A stretch of DNA of 64,000 nt from Sabulicella rubraurantiaca. Its GTDB lineage: Bacteria; Pseudomonadota; Alphaproteobacteria; Acetobacterales; Acetobacteraceae. The position numbers and the translations under genes are program-made. Within the stretch, counting starts at the first letter, position 1; each line of letters opens with the position of its first letter. Positions 63,816-64,000 of this stretch are shown here, in pieces. A model generated the notes under the pieces. It ran no database searches and was not told the origin of the DNA. It worked only from the letters and a program-made list of their open reading frames with translations. The stretch covers positions 1 to 64,000 of the forward strand of contig NZ_JAFEUU010000001.1 of the NCBI RefSeq assembly GCF_017355885.1. The letters run 5' to 3'.

Positions 63816-64000
63816 TACACGTCCCTCTGGTAGCGGCTCTGCCGAGCCAAGGCGACGATCCATTGCCGCGCCGCCTCGGCGTCCATGGCTCCCTCGCGCA
63901 TCGCAACCCCGCGCAGTGCGGCGTCCACGTCCTTCGCCATGCGCGAGGCATCGCCGCAGACATAGACATGCGCCCCATCCTGCAGCCAGCGCCACAGATC
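63812..64000 (-). CDS. Diflavin (CysJ/sulfite-reductase-like) reductase, C-terminal end
   Basis: The frame entering at the right edge ends DGAHVYVCGDASRMAKDVDA, then ALRGVAMREG and RYQRDVY at TGA 63812-63814. This is the NADPH-domain terminus of CysJ-like flavoproteins (YVCGDA..MAkDV..aL; RYxRDVY). It precedes nasA and overlaps it, so the protein probably feeds electrons to NasA. The N-terminal ~500 residues are beyond the window. Confidence 0.85.
   Translation of the reverse strand, partial: DLWRWLQDGAHVYVCGDASRMAKDVDAALRGVAMREGAMDAEAARQWIVALARQSRYQRDVY

Noticed and set aside
61860-63833. Plus-strand ORF of 657 codons over nasA
   Set aside because: Antisense shadow; the minus strand carries all NasA motifs.

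Overview
The window looks like chromosome of a high-GC alphaproteobacterium, most likely Acetobacteraceae (Rhodospirillales, Roseomonas-like). The signs are strongly GC-rich third codon positions, a short class Ia ribonucleotide reductase without an N-terminal ATP cone, an alphaproteobacterial Tad/Cpa pilus locus, a PhaR-linked PHA locus, and the guaA/guaB/rlmE/rsmB-type content. No database search was possible; family calls rest on motifs read in the translations.

Bases 1-8620 are a decayed accessory segment. It holds a broken IS5-family (IS903-type) element, two copies of an IS701-like transposase tail about 5.3 kb apart, a wrecked Yellow/royal-jelly-family gene, an orphan FixJ-type DNA-binding domain and two tyrosine-recombinase fragments. 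One recombinase fragment sits against the 3' end of tRNA-Gln(CUG). The intact genes inside are a lipocalin-like secreted protein, a zinc alcohol dehydrogenase, a membrane-anchored SRPBCC protein and an EF-G-like GTPase whose G3 motif lacks the usual histidine.

Bases 8.8-26 kb are housekeeping: Ppx/GppA phosphatase, rlmE, guaB, a SAM methyltransferase, a transposase-N-terminus-like orphan, an RsmB-type rRNA m5C methyltransferase, a GNAT enzyme, guaA, a PAS hybrid histidine kinase, an M20 hydrolase, nrdA-nrdB and a SCO copper chaperone. Bases 26.7-34.1 kb hold modABC (minus strand, with a ModE-like palindrome before modA), ilvD, a TrmN6-like methyltransferase with a DUF2007 protein, a polyprenyl diphosphate synthase and a solute-binding protein without a signal peptide.

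Bases 34.2-45 kb are a Tad/Flp pilus locus in two divergent arms. On the minus strand lie three minor pilins (TadE/TadE/TadG). On the plus strand lie flp, tadV, cpaB, cpaC, a CpaD-like lipoprotein, cpaE, cpaF, tadB, tadC and tadD. The flp leader contains a near-perfect intrinsic-terminator hairpin, which suggests attenuation of pilin expression.

Bases 45-50.9 kb hold a translationally coupled minus-strand set (thiolase, two polysaccharide-deacetylase-fold amidohydrolases, CitE-like lyase) and a PHA cluster (PhaC-like synthase, small PhaE/phasin-like partner, divergent phaR). Then come a broken DUF5872 gene with an intact DUF3140 gene, an MFS exporter, an AcrAB-type RND pump, a solitary form-II CoxL-like molybdoenzyme and tRNA-Leu(UAA). 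The window ends in an assimilatory nitrate reduction operon on the minus strand (diflavin reductase tail, nasA with a fused BFD domain, cysG). modABC, coxL and nasA make molybdenum use a recurring theme.
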